A stretch of DNA of 64,000 nt from Owenweeksia sp965229445. Lineage in GTDB: Bacteria > Bacteroidota > Bacteroidia > Flavobacteriales > Schleiferiaceae. Shown piece by piece: positions 28,332 to 37,959 of this stretch. A program made the translations under genes and the position numbers. The first letter of the stretch is position 1, and each line of letters begins with the position of its first letter. A model generated the notes under the pieces. That model ran no database searches. It had not been told where the DNA came from and saw only the letters and a program-made list of their open reading frames with translations. The stretch is taken from positions 1,364,001-1,428,000 of the forward strand of contig OZ245876.1 of NCBI GenBank assembly GCA_965229445.1, in the 5' to 3' direction.

Positions 28332-30148
28332 TGCCGAAGGAGTTTTTGAGTTAAATGCTGGCCGTTTCTGCTCTCAATGTGGATCATGTATACTCCGGGG
28401 TGGTAATCATCACCTTTAAGCAGGAACTCGGTATCTCCGTTGAGATTTTCCGCCATGATTTCGCGGCCATTGATATCGAACAATCCAATGAATGCAAGAC
28501 CTTCAGTTGATTGAATGATTACCGCGCCTTCGTTGGTAAAACGGTTACTAGCTAAAACCTGAATGTCTGGTGAATCGCCGAAAGTTGGTTCATCTGTTCC
28601 TATTATCAGATTAAGAATTCCGTGCAGTACAAATGACTCGGAAATGTCGCGGATGTTAGCCGCTCCATTGAGCAGACTGTCACTAATCAGGACATACTTG
28701 CCAAAGTCTGGCATCGCCGTAGATGAGGTGAGCAGATAACAGGCTTCCAGCACGAGCTGATCAGCAGCACTGCGGCCCAGTCTTCTGTAGAGCTCGTTTA
28801 AAGAACTAGCCATTAAGTCTGTATGGGCGTAGTAATTGCCGTTTTTAAAGCTGGCCTGAGCATACAGTTTGGTCGTACTCACACTTCTTCCCGGCCAAAA
28901 CTCATTGTGGCCATCCCAATTAAAAACATCATTAGCACCAAAATTGCTTACTTCCCTGGAGTAGGAGGCAGCAAAGTAATCGCAGATTGCCTCCTCAATA
29001 CATTTTCTCTCTGTATTCTTACTTCCATTTGGAGCTGCTTCATAAACAACGGCATGTGAGAATTCATGCAGGATAACGTCAGCATCTTCGGCGTCATCCA
29101 CACCGCCTTCACCGAAGTACAACCGATAGGGAAATACAGAGGTGGCAAAAAAGGACTGATCCGAGCCACTTAAGGCATGGGCGTCAACATGCACCTGATA
29201 GCTGGGCAGTTTGGGATAGCCGAGAGACTGAATGTGTTTGCGATGCTGGGTAATGTGATACACGACATTTACATCTTCAAACTGATCTTTATCTCTGGTA
29301 TAGTTAAAATCCGGTGATGTTTTGGCGGTTACCGCAGTAATCGGGGCGCTGAATTCTGTGATCTTAACAAAGTCATTTTCTGGCTTAATAAGCCCATTCA
29401 CCAGCGTAAAAGTTGTGGTGCGTTGCTTTCTCTCCGCATTGAGTGAGCCCGAGTTCTTATCGCCATCATCAATATACTTACCGCCATAGGTTTGCTGGGC
29501 CGTGGTGAGTGGATCAGGATCAAAAACCCTTACGTTAACGGTGGTGTCTCCTGGCCCAATTAATCCTGAATGCTTGATCAAATCATTGTTGAAGACTATT
29601 TCTCCTTCATGCATAACTACCTCTCTGTGCAGGGTTTCTGGTCCTGCCAGTTGTACATAGGTAGCCGGCACCCATTGCTCAAGTACAGAGATCAAGACAA
29701 GCTCTGTTTTCAATATTTCCTGAGCTCCTAGCATGGCTTGGGCTAGGAACCCTTCGCCTGGTTTAGGCATGCTGCCCGCAAGGCTAGAAATTCGCGTTTC
29801 CGGTGCCTGAATAAGTTTTATCCTCCCGTCAAACTCTACCGCCACCTGAACTTCCCCTCCTAATATTCGAATACCCTTGAAGTAGCTTGAGAAATGAAAG
29901 TGGTCAAGTGTCTGGCTCTGACGATGATAGTCTAGCTTTAAGCTTACATCTGCACCATAACCAAGCTCATTTCGCACAAAGCTGGCAATATCCGTAGTGG
30001 TTTTGGTTGGTATAGACTGATGCTTGATCCAAATTAGCTGATGCTTAGGAGTTAAGCCAGCCGGCAGCAGGTCGGGCGATGGCTGCGGTTTTTGCGCCAA
30101 AACACCGACGGTGGAAAGAATTAATATGATTAACCAGCCCTGTTTCAT
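28328..30148 (-). CDS. T9SS-sorted zinc metalloprotease (fungalysin/thermolysin-like)
   Basis: A 606-residue exported gluzincin. A signal peptide (1-18) is followed by an FTP-like propeptide (about 40-180). The catalytic HEFSH lies at residues 361-365, with the third zinc ligand in CIEEAICDYFAAS (Glu 385 or 386). An M36-like fold is likely because of the FTP domain and the HEFSHAVVYE helix; M4 is the alternative. A C-terminal T9SS sorting domain (about 530-606: FIGLFDINGREI ... HPGVYMIHIESRNGQHLTQ) sends it to the surface. Its start overlaps the stop of yigZ by four bases (ATGA), so it is in the yigZ-permease-ribD operon. Confidence 0.85.
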   Translation of the reverse strand: MKQGWLIILILSTVGVLAQKPQPSPDLLPAGLTPKHQLIWIKHQSIPTKTTTDIASFVRNELGYGADVSLKLDYHRQSQTLDHFHFSSYFKGIRILGGEVQVAVEFDGRIKLIQAPETRISSLAGSMPKPGEGFLAQAMLGAQEILKTELVLISVLEQWVPATYVQLAGPETLHREVVMHEGEIVFNNDLIKHSGLIGPGDTTVNVRVFDPDPLTTAQQTYGGKYIDDGDKNSGSLNAERKQRTTTFTLVNGLIKPENDFVKITEFSAPITAVTAKTSPDFNYTRDKDQFEDVNVVYHITQHRKHIQSLGYPKLPSYQVHVDAHALSGSDQSFFATSVFPYRLYFGEGGVDDAEDADVILHEFSHAVVYEAAPNGSKNTERKCIEEAICDYFAASYSREVSNFGANDVFNWDGHNEFWPGRSVSTTKLYAQASFKNGNYYAHTDLMASSLNELYRRLGRSAADQLVLEACYLLTSSTAMPDFGKYVLISDSLLNGAANIRDISESFVLHGILNLIIGTDEPTFGDSPDIQVLASNRFTNEGAVIIQSTEGLAFIGLFDINGREIMAENLNGDTEFLLKGDDYHPGVYMIHIESRNGQHLTQKLLRH

Positions 30149-30759
30149 TTAATATGGAGGAGATGGTTTTGATGGATCCGGTTAAGCAGTGCTTCATAAT
30201 GGCCCTGACGTATGCCGATGAGGTATCCTGCATCCTCGGCCATGCGTTCTTCCATTATTTCAGCCCCCGTGTCTTTTACGATACGCATTACCTCATTCAT
30301 CTGAGGATAAGGGAACCTGAGATCAATTGTTTCAATCAGATATTCGATAGATTTCTGGCTGTTCAGGATTGCCTCATACGCAGACTCTTTATAGGCATTT
30401 ACCAAACCACCTACCCCTAATTTGGTGCCACCGAAGTAGCGTACAACTACTACCAGTACATTCCATAGATTGGCTGCCCTGATCTGATTGTAAATTGGGG
30501 TGCCGGCAGAATGGTTGGGCTCCCCGTCGTCACTGTATCGAATCTCCGGTTTTACGGGATTTACCCGGTACGCAAAGCAGAAATGCCTCGCGTCGTGATG
30601 TCGCGCACGCAATACACTTAGCTCTTCCATCGCCTGCTCAGAGGAGGAAACGGCCATGCAGAAGCCTAAGAACTTACTGCCCTTATCCTTAAATATGGAA
30701 GTTCCTTCAGCAGCAATAGTGCTGAAGTGATCTTTCTCAAGAGTCTCGTTGAGATTCAT
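30145..30759 (-). CDS. yigZ: YigZ/IMPACT-family protein
   Basis: A 204-residue UPF0029 protein. The IMPACT N-terminal domain is clear: FCFAYRVNPVKPEIRYSDDG, EPNHSAGTPIYNQI and VVVVRYFGGTKLGVGGLVNA. The C-terminal half is the DUF1949-like ferredoxin fold. YigZ homologues resemble eukaryotic IMPACT and domain IV of elongation factors; a role in translation regulation is proposed but not settled. It overlaps both neighbours by four bases. Confidence 0.88.
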   Translation of the reverse strand: MNLNETLEKDHFSTIAAEGTSIFKDKGSKFLGFCMAVSSSEQAMEELSVLRARHHDARHFCFAYRVNPVKPEIRYSDDGEPNHSAGTPIYNQIRAANLWNVLVVVVRYFGGTKLGVGGLVNAYKESAYEAILNSQKSIEYLIETIDLRFPYPQMNEVMRIVKDTGAEIMEERMAEDAGYLIGIRQGHYEALLNRIHQNHLLHIK

Positions 30760-31634
30760 GCGTAAAGCTTTTCAAATGTCATTAGCGCTATGGAAAGCAT
30801 AGCAAGTATAACTCCCAGCACATTCTGACGAGAAAGATTTTCGTTAAAGAGAATCCGTGCACAGATGACTGACAGGGCTACAATGCCTACATTATTTACG
30901 GGGAAGATAACAGAACTTTCCAGATTGTGCATGTCTAAAGCTTTGATAAGAAAGTATATAGAACCATAATTAGGTATACCCAGTGCTATACCACCCATGA
31001 TATTCTTCCAACTCCACGAACTGGTTTTTTGACTGATAGAATTTATAATGAGCCAAAAAGTACCAATCACTGCAGCCGTCAGAAAAATAACCGAGGTAAA
31101 ATAGGCGTGTTCATCAATTGGCACCAACTCTTGCTGGTTAAATTTTAAGAAGCTGTCTAGAAAACCGCTGCCAATAAAAAGCATGATGGGAAGCAGCATC
31201 ATTGAGGGGTGTTTTTTGGTTGCAGAAGGCTTGTAGGTTGCAAAGAACACCGCGGTTAAGGCCAATAAAATACCGATGAATTTTACCGCATCAATACTAT
31301 CATTGTAGTATACAATGGCAAATACCACGGGTATCACCAGCGACATTTTTACAGCCACAGATACGGCCGCCACACCAAAACTCTGTGATACAATTGCCAT
31401 TAGCTGAAACAAACTGATAAACAGAAAACCCAGGATAATAATGCTGGTAAACCAGGGCTTGGCTGGCAGCTCTGCCAGTTGAAAACTAAAATCTCCTGAA
31501 AGACTACCCACCGTAAAGGCGGTAAAGTAATTCACTACAATGGCGTGAAGATTATTTACACCAAACCTTGGAAACAGTTTAAAGGTTATGAAGATCAAAG
31601 TGGAGCATAGGATGCTCAGAATCAGCCAAATCAT
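30756..31634 (-). CDS. EamA-like (DMT superfamily) membrane transporter
   Basis: A 292-residue protein with about ten hydrophobic segments in two EamA halves (for example ILCSTLIFITFKLFP at the N-terminus and VLGVILAMLSIALMTFEKLY at the end). DMT permeases export small metabolites; the substrate is unknown. It overlaps ribD upstream and yigZ downstream by four bases, so it is translationally coupled within the operon. A riboflavin-related substrate is possible from context only. Confidence 0.75.
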   Translation of the reverse strand: MIWLILSILCSTLIFITFKLFPRFGVNNLHAIVVNYFTAFTVGSLSGDFSFQLAELPAKPWFTSIIILGFLFISLFQLMAIVSQSFGVAAVSVAVKMSLVIPVVFAIVYYNDSIDAVKFIGILLALTAVFFATYKPSATKKHPSMMLLPIMLFIGSGFLDSFLKFNQQELVPIDEHAYFTSVIFLTAAVIGTFWLIINSISQKTSSWSWKNIMGGIALGIPNYGSIYFLIKALDMHNLESSVIFPVNNVGIVALSVICARILFNENLSRQNVLGVILAMLSIALMTFEKLYA

Positions 31635-32677
31635 GAATAGTATATCTTTAGCTTGTCTTTTCCGAAACGATGAATATTGGCCGGCGGAAGCTCTATGCTT
31701 GGTGCCTTTAAGCCGATTCCGAATTTCTTCTCACCGATCAATACTCTGGCTTCATCCCACAATCCTGATTTCAGAAAGCTGCTTAACAAAGTGGCACCAC
31801 CTTCTACCAGTACCGATTGAAGATTCCTGGAAGCTAAAGCCGCTAACCAATTTGCTGCCTTAAAGTTTGATTCTTCAAAGGTGATCACCTCAGCCTTAAG
31901 ATCAGTTAGGCCAGGCTTTTTGCTCAGAATTAAGGTGTTTTGATCACCGGTCAACTTAGCGTCATGCCCGAAGTTGTTCCTGGATACAACCACTACCGGT
32001 CTGGGGTTCTTCCCGAAGAAGGCCCTGACATTAAGCGAGGGGTTGTCATTTCTAAGGGTGTTTCCCCCAATCATGATCGCATCGCTTTCAGCACGCCATT
32101 TATGAACTAGGCTTTGAGTTTCTGATTGTGTGATCCAATTCGGGCCAACCTGCTTGCCATTTCTGATTTTATCCAGAAAACCATCCCTACTTTCTGCCCA
32201 CTTGAGGATCACATAGGGGCGCTTTAGTTCGTGATAGCAAAAAAAACTTTGGTTGAGGATTCTCGCTTCAGGGTTTAATACATTTTTAATAACCTCAATG
32301 CCAGCATTTTCCATGCGTTTGATGCCCTTACCGGCTACGGCAGTGTGGGGATCTTGGTTGGCAATGACAACTCTCAGTATCTGCGACGCAATGATAAGAT
32401 CGGCACAGGGAGGGGTTTTGCCGTAATGTGCACAAGGTTCGAGGTTTACATACAAGGTAGCGTTTTTTAGAAGTGATTGGTCTTTCACACTTCTAATGGC
32501 ATTTACCTCGGCATGTGCTTCTCCTGCTCTATGATGCCAACCTTCGCCAATTATTTTATGCTCATGCACGATCACGCAACCAACCAGTGGGTTTGGGGAG
32601 GCAGAACCTCTGGCATTTCTGGCCAGTTCAATACAGCGTTGCATATACCTTTGATGATTCATCTCCTCGCGCGACAT
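31631..32677 (-). CDS. ribD: Riboflavin biosynthesis deaminase/reductase RibD
   Basis: A 348-residue bifunctional enzyme. The N-terminal zinc deaminase has HAEVNAI (His55, Glu57) and PCAHYGKTPPC (Cys82, Cys91). The C-terminal reductase starts near residue 140 (YVILKWAESRDGFLDK) and has the NADPH-site region IMIGGNTLRNDNPSLNVR and VLVEGGATLLSSFLKS. It converts the product of GTP cyclohydrolase II to 5-amino-6-ribitylamino-uracil phosphate. The other rib genes are not adjacent and no FMN riboswitch is visible upstream. It is first in the ribD-permease-yigZ-metalloprotease run. Start chosen: MSREEMNHQRYMQRCI, with the helix before the deaminase complete. Confidence 0.93.
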   Translation of the reverse strand: MSREEMNHQRYMQRCIELARNARGSASPNPLVGCVIVHEHKIIGEGWHHRAGEAHAEVNAIRSVKDQSLLKNATLYVNLEPCAHYGKTPPCADLIIASQILRVVIANQDPHTAVAGKGIKRMENAGIEVIKNVLNPEARILNQSFFCYHELKRPYVILKWAESRDGFLDKIRNGKQVGPNWITQSETQSLVHKWRAESDAIMIGGNTLRNDNPSLNVRAFFGKNPRPVVVVSRNNFGHDAKLTGDQNTLILSKKPGLTDLKAEVITFEESNFKAANWLAALASRNLQSVLVEGGATLLSSFLKSGLWDEARVLIGEKKFGIGLKAPSIELPPANIHRFGKDKLKIYYS

Positions 32678-32738
32678 TGAATATAGTGAGGGCTAAGATA
32701 TATTATGCACGCTTGTGTCCAGTGAAGTAATAAACAAA

Positions 32739-32760
32739 GTGTCCCGCAACCGCGGGACAC
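32739..32760 (-). terminator. Hairpin terminator before ribD
   Basis: Perfect nine-base arms GTGTCCCGC and GCGGGACAC with loop AACC; on the minus strand the hairpin is followed by TTTGTTTATT. It would end transcripts from the gene at 32883. Confidence 0.7.
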
Positions 32761-32882
32761 TCAATCACAACTTGACAGAGAAATTGTTAAACCATACTAA
32801 CAGAAATAAAAATGCTGATTATCTCTATGAATGACAAGTTCAAGTTTGGTAAATGGGTGTTTCAATTAGTAGTCGTTCACAA

Positions 32883-33629
32883 CTAATCAAACTGCTGCAG
32901 GAATTCTTCCAGCTCCCTTTCTTTTACATATTGTTCAAAGCAGCGTTTCACGGAAATAAGAAACTGATAGTCGTTGAGCGTACTCATATAAACCGGGGCA
33001 AATTTGCAATAAAACATAAAGGCCTCAAGTTCCTCCTGCGAGAGACCGGTCAATTCAACAACCTTAGAGCGGTTATTACTTTCTTCCAACTTTAATCGGT
33101 AGGCATCTTCCGCTTGTAATTGCGCCAGAATTCTGAGTTGCCTTGGTTTGGAGCCAAAAAGATTGTAGAGAAATTCCGCGGGATTTTGAACTCCCGCTCT
33201 TACCAGTCTGCCGTCACTTAAGTCTTCGCCTGAAGGCATAAGTGGTTCATTCAGAACTATTTCTTTGTCCTTATTGGTAGTTAACTCATAGCTAAAAATG
33301 CTCACCTCACTGAGAAGATAATTTTGTTCTTCCATTTCGACCAACACATCTTCCGTAAGGCTTAGGGAGTCTTGATAAATGAAATAGAAATATTGATAAG
33401 CGATGTTAGAAAAAACAATGGTGTCTCCCCAGGCTATATTAATGGTAAAACTTCCCTGGTCGTTGGTGAGTGTCCCTTTTAATGTACGCTTGTTAATTAC
33501 ATGAGTACCGGGTACCACCTCTCTGGTTTTTTTGTCGATGACTATTCCCGATAGTTCTTGTGCCTGGGTTGTTAGGCTAAGGAATAATAGCATCCCTATA
33601 AGGAATAGTAAGGTGAAGAATTGCCTCAT
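32883..33629 (-). CDS. Exported carboxypeptidase-regulatory-like domain protein
   Basis: A 248-residue protein with signal peptide (1-23, LSLTTQAQE) and an N-terminal CarboxypepD_reg-like beta-sandwich: LSGIVIDKKTREVVPGTHV, KGTLTNDQGSF and DTIVFSNIAYQYF. The C-terminal half is helical and charged, ending EFLQQFD, with no barrel, so it is not a SusC-type receptor. It is divergent from ettA. Likely periplasmic; function unknown. Confidence 0.7.
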   Translation of the reverse strand: MRQFFTLLFLIGMLLFLSLTTQAQELSGIVIDKKTREVVPGTHVINKRTLKGTLTNDQGSFTINIAWGDTIVFSNIAYQYFYFIYQDSLSLTEDVLVEMEEQNYLLSEVSIFSYELTTNKDKEIVLNEPLMPSGEDLSDGRLVRAGVQNPAEFLYNLFGSKPRQLRILAQLQAEDAYRLKLEESNNRSKVVELTGLSQEELEAFMFYCKFAPVYMSTLNDYQFLISVKRCFEQYVKERELEEFLQQFD

Positions 33630-33697
33630 CTATATAGTATCTTTACCGCCTGCCTTGCAGAGTTTCACACATGTCACAATGATAACAAAAGCACAGT

Positions 33698-35392
33698 ATG
33701 TCTGAAGACCAAAAAGTAATTTTCTCGATGAGCGGTGTTACCAAGACCCTGCCACAGAATAATAAGACCATCCTTAAGAATATTTACCTGAGCTTTTTCT
33801 ACGGTGCAAAAATCGGTATCCTGGGATTAAACGGTGCAGGTAAGTCAACATTGTTGCGCATTATCGCCGGCAAGGATAAAAATCATCAAGGTGATGTGGT
33901 TTTTGCCAAGGGTTATAGTGTTGGAATGTTGGAGCAGGAACCTGAATTGGACGAATCCAAGACAGTGATTGAGGTAGTAAAGGAAGGGGTTCAGGAGATT
34001 GTGGATATACTGGATGAGTATAACAAAATCAATGATGATTTTGCTTTGCCTGAGGTGTATGAGAACCCGGATAAAATGGAGAAGTTGATGGCCAGACAGG
34101 CGGAGCTTCAAGATAAAATAGATGCTACGAATGCCTGGGAGTTAGACACCATGTTAAATAGGGCGATGGATGCTTTGAGGACTCCGGAACCTGATACGCC
34201 AATCAAAGTCTTATCCGGCGGTGAGCGCCGCAGGGTAGCCCTTTGTAGGTTGTTGTTGCAGCAACCGGACATTTTGCTTCTGGATGAGCCCACCAACCAT
34301 TTGGATGCAGAATCTGTGTTGTGGTTGGAGCAACACTTGCAGCAGTATAAGGGAACAGTAATAGCGGTTACTCACGATCGATATTTCCTTGATAATGTGG
34401 CCGGTTGGATCCTGGAGTTGGATAGGGGGGAAGGTATCCCATGGAAAGGCAACTATAGCAGTTGGTTAGATCAAAAATCAAAGCGGTTGGAGCAGGAAGA
34501 AAAACAAGCCAGCAAACGCAGGAAAACCCTAGAGCGGGAACTGGAATGGGTAAGGATGTCTCCTAAGGGTCGCCAGGCAAAAGGGAAAGCAAGATTAAAT
34601 AACTACCAGCAGTTGCTCACTCAGGAGCAAAAGGATAAGGAAGATAAACTGGAAATATTTATTCCCAATGGTCCAAGGTTGGGTACCAATGTGATAGAGG
34701 CGGTGCATGTTAAGAAAGCATTTGATGATAAGTTGCTCTATGAGGATTTAAATTTCAGTTTACCGCCGGCGGGTATTGTTGGAATAATTGGTCCAAATGG
34801 TGCGGGGAAATCAACCATTTTCAGAATGATAATGGGTCAGGAGCAACCTGACGGAGGGGAATTTAAGATAGGTGATACCGTGAAGATCTCTTATGTAGAT
34901 CAGAGTCATGAAGATTTGAAGCCTGATAAAACTATTTACGAAATCATTTCGGAAGGTCATGAAGAAATTGATCTTGGCGGGCGAAAGATCAACGCCAGGG
35001 CATACTTGAGTCGATTCAATTTTGCCGGCAATGATCAAAGCAAGAAGGTTGGGGTGTTATCCGGGGGTGAGAGAAACCGACTTCACCTGTCTATGGCCTT
35101 GAAGCAAGGGGGAAATGTATTGTTGCTTGATGAGCCTACTAATGATCTGGATGTAAACACCTTGCGCGCTCTGGAAGAGGCCTTGGATAATTTTGCGGGC
35201 TGTGCTGTTATCATTTCGCATGACCGTTGGTTCCTGGACCGTGTTTGTACACATATACTGGCTTTTGAAGGAGACTCACAAGTCTATTATTTTGAAGGTG
35301 GGTTTAGCGATTATGAGGAAAATAAACGCAAGCGCCTTGGAGATGCAGAACCTACCAGGATAAAATACAAGAAGTTGATTAAGGAGGTTTAG
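33698..35392 (+). CDS. ettA: Energy-dependent translational throttle protein EttA
   Basis: A 564-residue ABC-F protein with two ATPase domains: Walker A GLNGAGKSTLL and GPNGAGKSTIF, signatures LSGGERRRVAL and LSGGERNRLHL, Walker B LLLDEPTNHLDA and LLLDEPTNDLDV. Between the domains lies the charged linker arm (DQKSKRLEQEEKQASKRRKTL ... RMSPKGRQAKGKARL). EttA binds the ribosomal E site and gates entry into elongation according to ATP/ADP. Length fits EttA (about 555) rather than other ABC-F types. A -7-like TATCTTTA is at 33638-33645. Confidence 0.93.
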   Translation: MSEDQKVIFSMSGVTKTLPQNNKTILKNIYLSFFYGAKIGILGLNGAGKSTLLRIIAGKDKNHQGDVVFAKGYSVGMLEQEPELDESKTVIEVVKEGVQEIVDILDEYNKINDDFALPEVYENPDKMEKLMARQAELQDKIDATNAWELDTMLNRAMDALRTPEPDTPIKVLSGGERRRVALCRLLLQQPDILLLDEPTNHLDAESVLWLEQHLQQYKGTVIAVTHDRYFLDNVAGWILELDRGEGIPWKGNYSSWLDQKSKRLEQEEKQASKRRKTLERELEWVRMSPKGRQAKGKARLNNYQQLLTQEQKDKEDKLEIFIPNGPRLGTNVIEAVHVKKAFDDKLLYEDLNFSLPPAGIVGIIGPNGAGKSTIFRMIMGQEQPDGGEFKIGDTVKISYVDQSHEDLKPDKTIYEIISEGHEEIDLGGRKINARAYLSRFNFAGNDQSKKVGVLSGGERNRLHLSMALKQGGNVLLLDEPTNDLDVNTLRALEEALDNFAGCAVIISHDRWFLDRVCTHILAFEGDSQVYYFEGGFSDYEENKRKRLGDAEPTRIKYKKLIKEV

Positions 35393-35448
35393 CTTGCCTG
35401 ATGGTTTGTTAGGGTAGGCCACCATCAATTTTTTGACCATTCATGGAC

Positions 35449-35479
35449 AACCTCAAAGGTTTAGTAAACCTTTGAGGTT
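35449..35479. repeat. REP-type palindrome, copy 2 (arm-swapped), before the RAYT gene
   Basis: A perfect 31-base inverted repeat with central G: AACCTCAAAGGTTTA mirrored. It uses the same nine-base words as copies 1 and 3, but CCTCAAAGG and CCTTTGAGG exchange places on the two arms; the loop core GGTTTA-n-TAAACC is the same. It lies 58 bases before the RAYT start. Confidence 0.85.
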
Positions 35480-35536
35480 CATTCACCAATTATTGATTGT
35501 ATTAGCACTTTTTTGTCGTCACCTTAGTGTTTAAAG

Positions 35537-36163
35537 TTGAACAAGGTGTATAAGAGTGTACTATACCCGGGATTCGTATATCATGTATATAACCGGGCTC
35601 ATGGTTCTGAATTAATGTTTGAGGATCATTCGAATTATCAGTTCTTTCTGGATCGATATATAAAACATATTAATATGGTGAGTGAATGTATTTGCTATTG
35701 CCTAATGCCAAATCACTTTCATATCCTATTAAGGATCAGGGATGTAAACATCGTTGAAACAGTAATGGGAATAGTGGCTGAGGATCATTTAAACGAAGAG
35801 GTAATGGATAAGCTCTTAATAAAGAAGTTCAGCAATTTCTTTAATTCCTATGCCAAGTCGTTTAATAAGCAACAAGGTAGAAAAGGCAGTTTATTTATGC
35901 ATTCCTTTCGACGGAAAATGGTCAAGGATCAACTGTATTTACGAAAATTGATTCACTATATACATAGAAATCCTGTGGAGGCCGGTTTGGTAGACAGGCC
36001 AGAGCAATGGGAGTATAGCTCCTATCGGACACTAGTGTTTAATGATGGTGAATCTAAATTAAGGATGGATAGAAGAACAATTATGGAAGCTTATGATAAT
36101 CTTGATGATTTTATAGCATTTCATAATCAGTCATCCGCTTTTGAGCTAATAGACAACCTTTGA
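35537..36163 (+). CDS. REP-associated tyrosine transposase (RAYT, Y1 family)
   Basis: A 208-residue single-strand nuclease of the Y1/IS200-like superfamily. The HUH motif is HFH at residues 60-62 (MPNHFHILLRI); the catalytic Tyr is probably Tyr105 in FFNSYAKSFNKQQGRKGSLF, with a following GSLFMHSFR segment, and HYIHRNPVEAGLV is the conserved C-terminal motif. RAYTs nick at REP hairpins and are domesticated rather than self-mobile. The start is TTG at 35537 (NKVYKSVLYPGFVYHVYNRA). Palindromes flank it on both sides, and its TGA stop lies inside the downstream one. It appears intact. Confidence 0.9.
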   Translation: MNKVYKSVLYPGFVYHVYNRAHGSELMFEDHSNYQFFLDRYIKHINMVSECICYCLMPNHFHILLRIRDVNIVETVMGIVAEDHLNEEVMDKLLIKKFSNFFNSYAKSFNKQQGRKGSLFMHSFRRKMVKDQLYLRKLIHYIHRNPVEAGLVDRPEQWEYSSYRTLVFNDGESKLRMDRRTIMEAYDNLDDFIAFHNQSSAFELIDNL

Positions 36164-36187
36164 GGTTTACTAAACCTCAAAGGTTGT
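36153..36187. repeat. REP-type palindrome, copy 3, after the RAYT gene
   Basis: A perfect 35-base inverted repeat with a central C: ACAACCTTTGAGGTTTA mirrored. It contains the RAYT stop codon (36161-36163) and is identical to the core of copy 1 at 11415-11449. Confidence 0.88.
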
Positions 36188-36258
36188 GCTGTTGAATAAC
36201 ATTTTTATAGGAACATAATTTGCCAACCAAAGGCTATGCGCTAGCTTTAAGACCCAAT

Positions 36259-37959
36259 ATGTCAAAACAGTTTTTCGCGATAATTCTGTTGGTTTTGGTT
36301 AGCCTCGTGCTCTGTGTTCGTCAGCTGGGAGAACCCGATGTGTGGTGGCAGATTAGAACCGGGGAGTACATCCTGGAACATGGCTTTGTGCCTAAAACCG
36401 ATGTCTTTAGCTATACCTATGCAGGTGATCCCTGGTTTAATGTGAAGTGGGGTACAGAGGTGCTCATGGCTCTGGTGACTCGCTGGTTGGGCCCTGAGAG
36501 CCTTATGCTGCTGCATTGGTTGGTGCTGTTGGGTATCATGACTTTTATCTATAAGAGTTATCGGCAACTGAAATTCATTCTAGGAAAGTCGGACGAGCCT
36601 CTGCAGATAGGCTTTTTTCTGGCCATGCTGCTCTTTCTTATGGCCATGGCGTATCGCATCAATGCTCGACCGGAAATGATGAGTCACCTGTTAACCGCAG
36701 CCTATCTCTATATATTTCTTTCCTACTATCATAGACCCGGCCCTAGGATATGGCTTCTCATACCCCTGCAAATACTATGGGCTAATCTGCACGAAGCTTT
36801 TGGCGTGGGGCAGGTGCTGATTGTCATCTTTCTGGTCAGCATATGGTATCAACACATACTCATGAAAAAGCACAGTAAACTCAGCTTTAAGCAGCTGAGG
36901 CTAGCTTCTATTTCCGGTATTATCGCACTTATTGCCGTAGTGATCCATCCGATGGGTGCTGGAATGTTGACTCATGCTTTTGATATCTACGCCCAGCTAG
37001 ACCAAAACAAGTTCACCACCGAGCTATGGAACTTTAAGCATGCTGAATATTGGAATTTAGCAGCATACATCACTCTTTTACTGTTAGTTCTTCTGATCTA
37101 TCGCTTGGTAATTAGGCCTGGAAGGCACTGGCGGTCACTACCATTGTTTTATCTATTGATACTGGCGGCATTTATATACTTAGCCGCTTCAGCTAATCGA
37201 AATTTACCATTCTTATTAATGGCAATAGCGCCAGTCCTTGGTATCGAGCTGGAGCGATGGTTGAATTCATCCAAAGTGGTGCGTCTAAGCTATTTCTTTG
37301 CGGGTATAGCATTTTATCTCTATGTGTCTAGCGGTAAGTTCTATGAAAGACATTATCCGGTTGAGAAGTATGGATTGAGAGTGGATATGCAAAGCACTCC
37401 TATTGGAGTAGCAAATTTTATACTCAAAGAAGGCCTTTCAGGAAATGCCTACGTAGATTACTTCAGTTCCTCCTATTTACTTTGGGCCTTGCAACCTGAG
37501 TATAAATCCTATCTGGACTTAAGAGATTTGGATGTGTTTGAATCACAGTTTATCGCGAACAACCTTCTAAATTATACCCGTCCCAATACACCAACCAAAT
37601 CTGGCAAGGAATTATTTAGGTTCATGGAAGACATCGATCATTTCAATTATGTGGTGATGGAGAACAATGAGAAGTTTGTCAATTTTCACCGCTATATGAA
37701 TGGCCTTGATGATTATGTACTGGCCTATGCAGATCCATTAAGTTCGCTTTATATTAAGGATAACGAGCAGAACTCCCAGCTTTTTGATCGATGCGCTAAG
37801 TTAAATATCACACAGAAATTTAAACCTTATTCTGAATTCGAACCTTTAGCATTTAATCGCACCCTAAGCTATATGCTTGCTCCATGGTATCAGCCAATGG
37901 TCCCGACCGATAGATACCAGGATTACCTTCAAGCTTATAGCTTGCGATATCTCCAGTAG
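36259..37959 (+). CDS. Polytopic membrane protein, GT-C glycosyltransferase-like
   Basis: 566 residues from the ATG at 36259; an open TTG further upstream adds 13 unlikely residues. The N-terminus MSKQFFAIILLVLVSLVLCV is a membrane span and is followed by EPDVWWQIRTGEYILEHG, FVPKTDVFSYTYAGDPW and FNVKWGTEVLMAL, an acidic external-loop pattern seen in GT-C-like membrane proteins. About ten spans follow, then a soluble C-terminal domain from about residue 380. GT-C enzymes use lipid-linked sugars at the outer face of the inner membrane. The donor is unknown and enzymatic activity is an inference. Possibly co-transcribed with the RAYT region only by chance. Confidence 0.65.
   Translation: MSKQFFAIILLVLVSLVLCVRQLGEPDVWWQIRTGEYILEHGFVPKTDVFSYTYAGDPWFNVKWGTEVLMALVTRWLGPESLMLLHWLVLLGIMTFIYKSYRQLKFILGKSDEPLQIGFFLAMLLFLMAMAYRINARPEMMSHLLTAAYLYIFLSYYHRPGPRIWLLIPLQILWANLHEAFGVGQVLIVIFLVSIWYQHILMKKHSKLSFKQLRLASISGIIALIAVVIHPMGAGMLTHAFDIYAQLDQNKFTTELWNFKHAEYWNLAAYITLLLLVLLIYRLVIRPGRHWRSLPLFYLLILAAFIYLAASANRNLPFLLMAIAPVLGIELERWLNSSKVVRLSYFFAGIAFYLYVSSGKFYERHYPVEKYGLRVDMQSTPIGVANFILKEGLSGNAYVDYFSSSYLLWALQPEYKSYLDLRDLDVFESQFIANNLLNYTRPNTPTKSGKELFRFMEDIDHFNYVVMENNEKFVNFHRYMNGLDDYVLAYADPLSSLYIKDNEQNSQLFDRCAKLNITQKFKPYSEFEPLAFNRTLSYMLAPWYQPMVPTDRYQDYLQAYSLRYLQ

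Noticed and set aside
36220..36258. TTG start at 36220 for the GT-C-like protein
   Set aside because: The ATG at 36259 directly precedes the first membrane span; the 13 extra residues are charged and uninformative.
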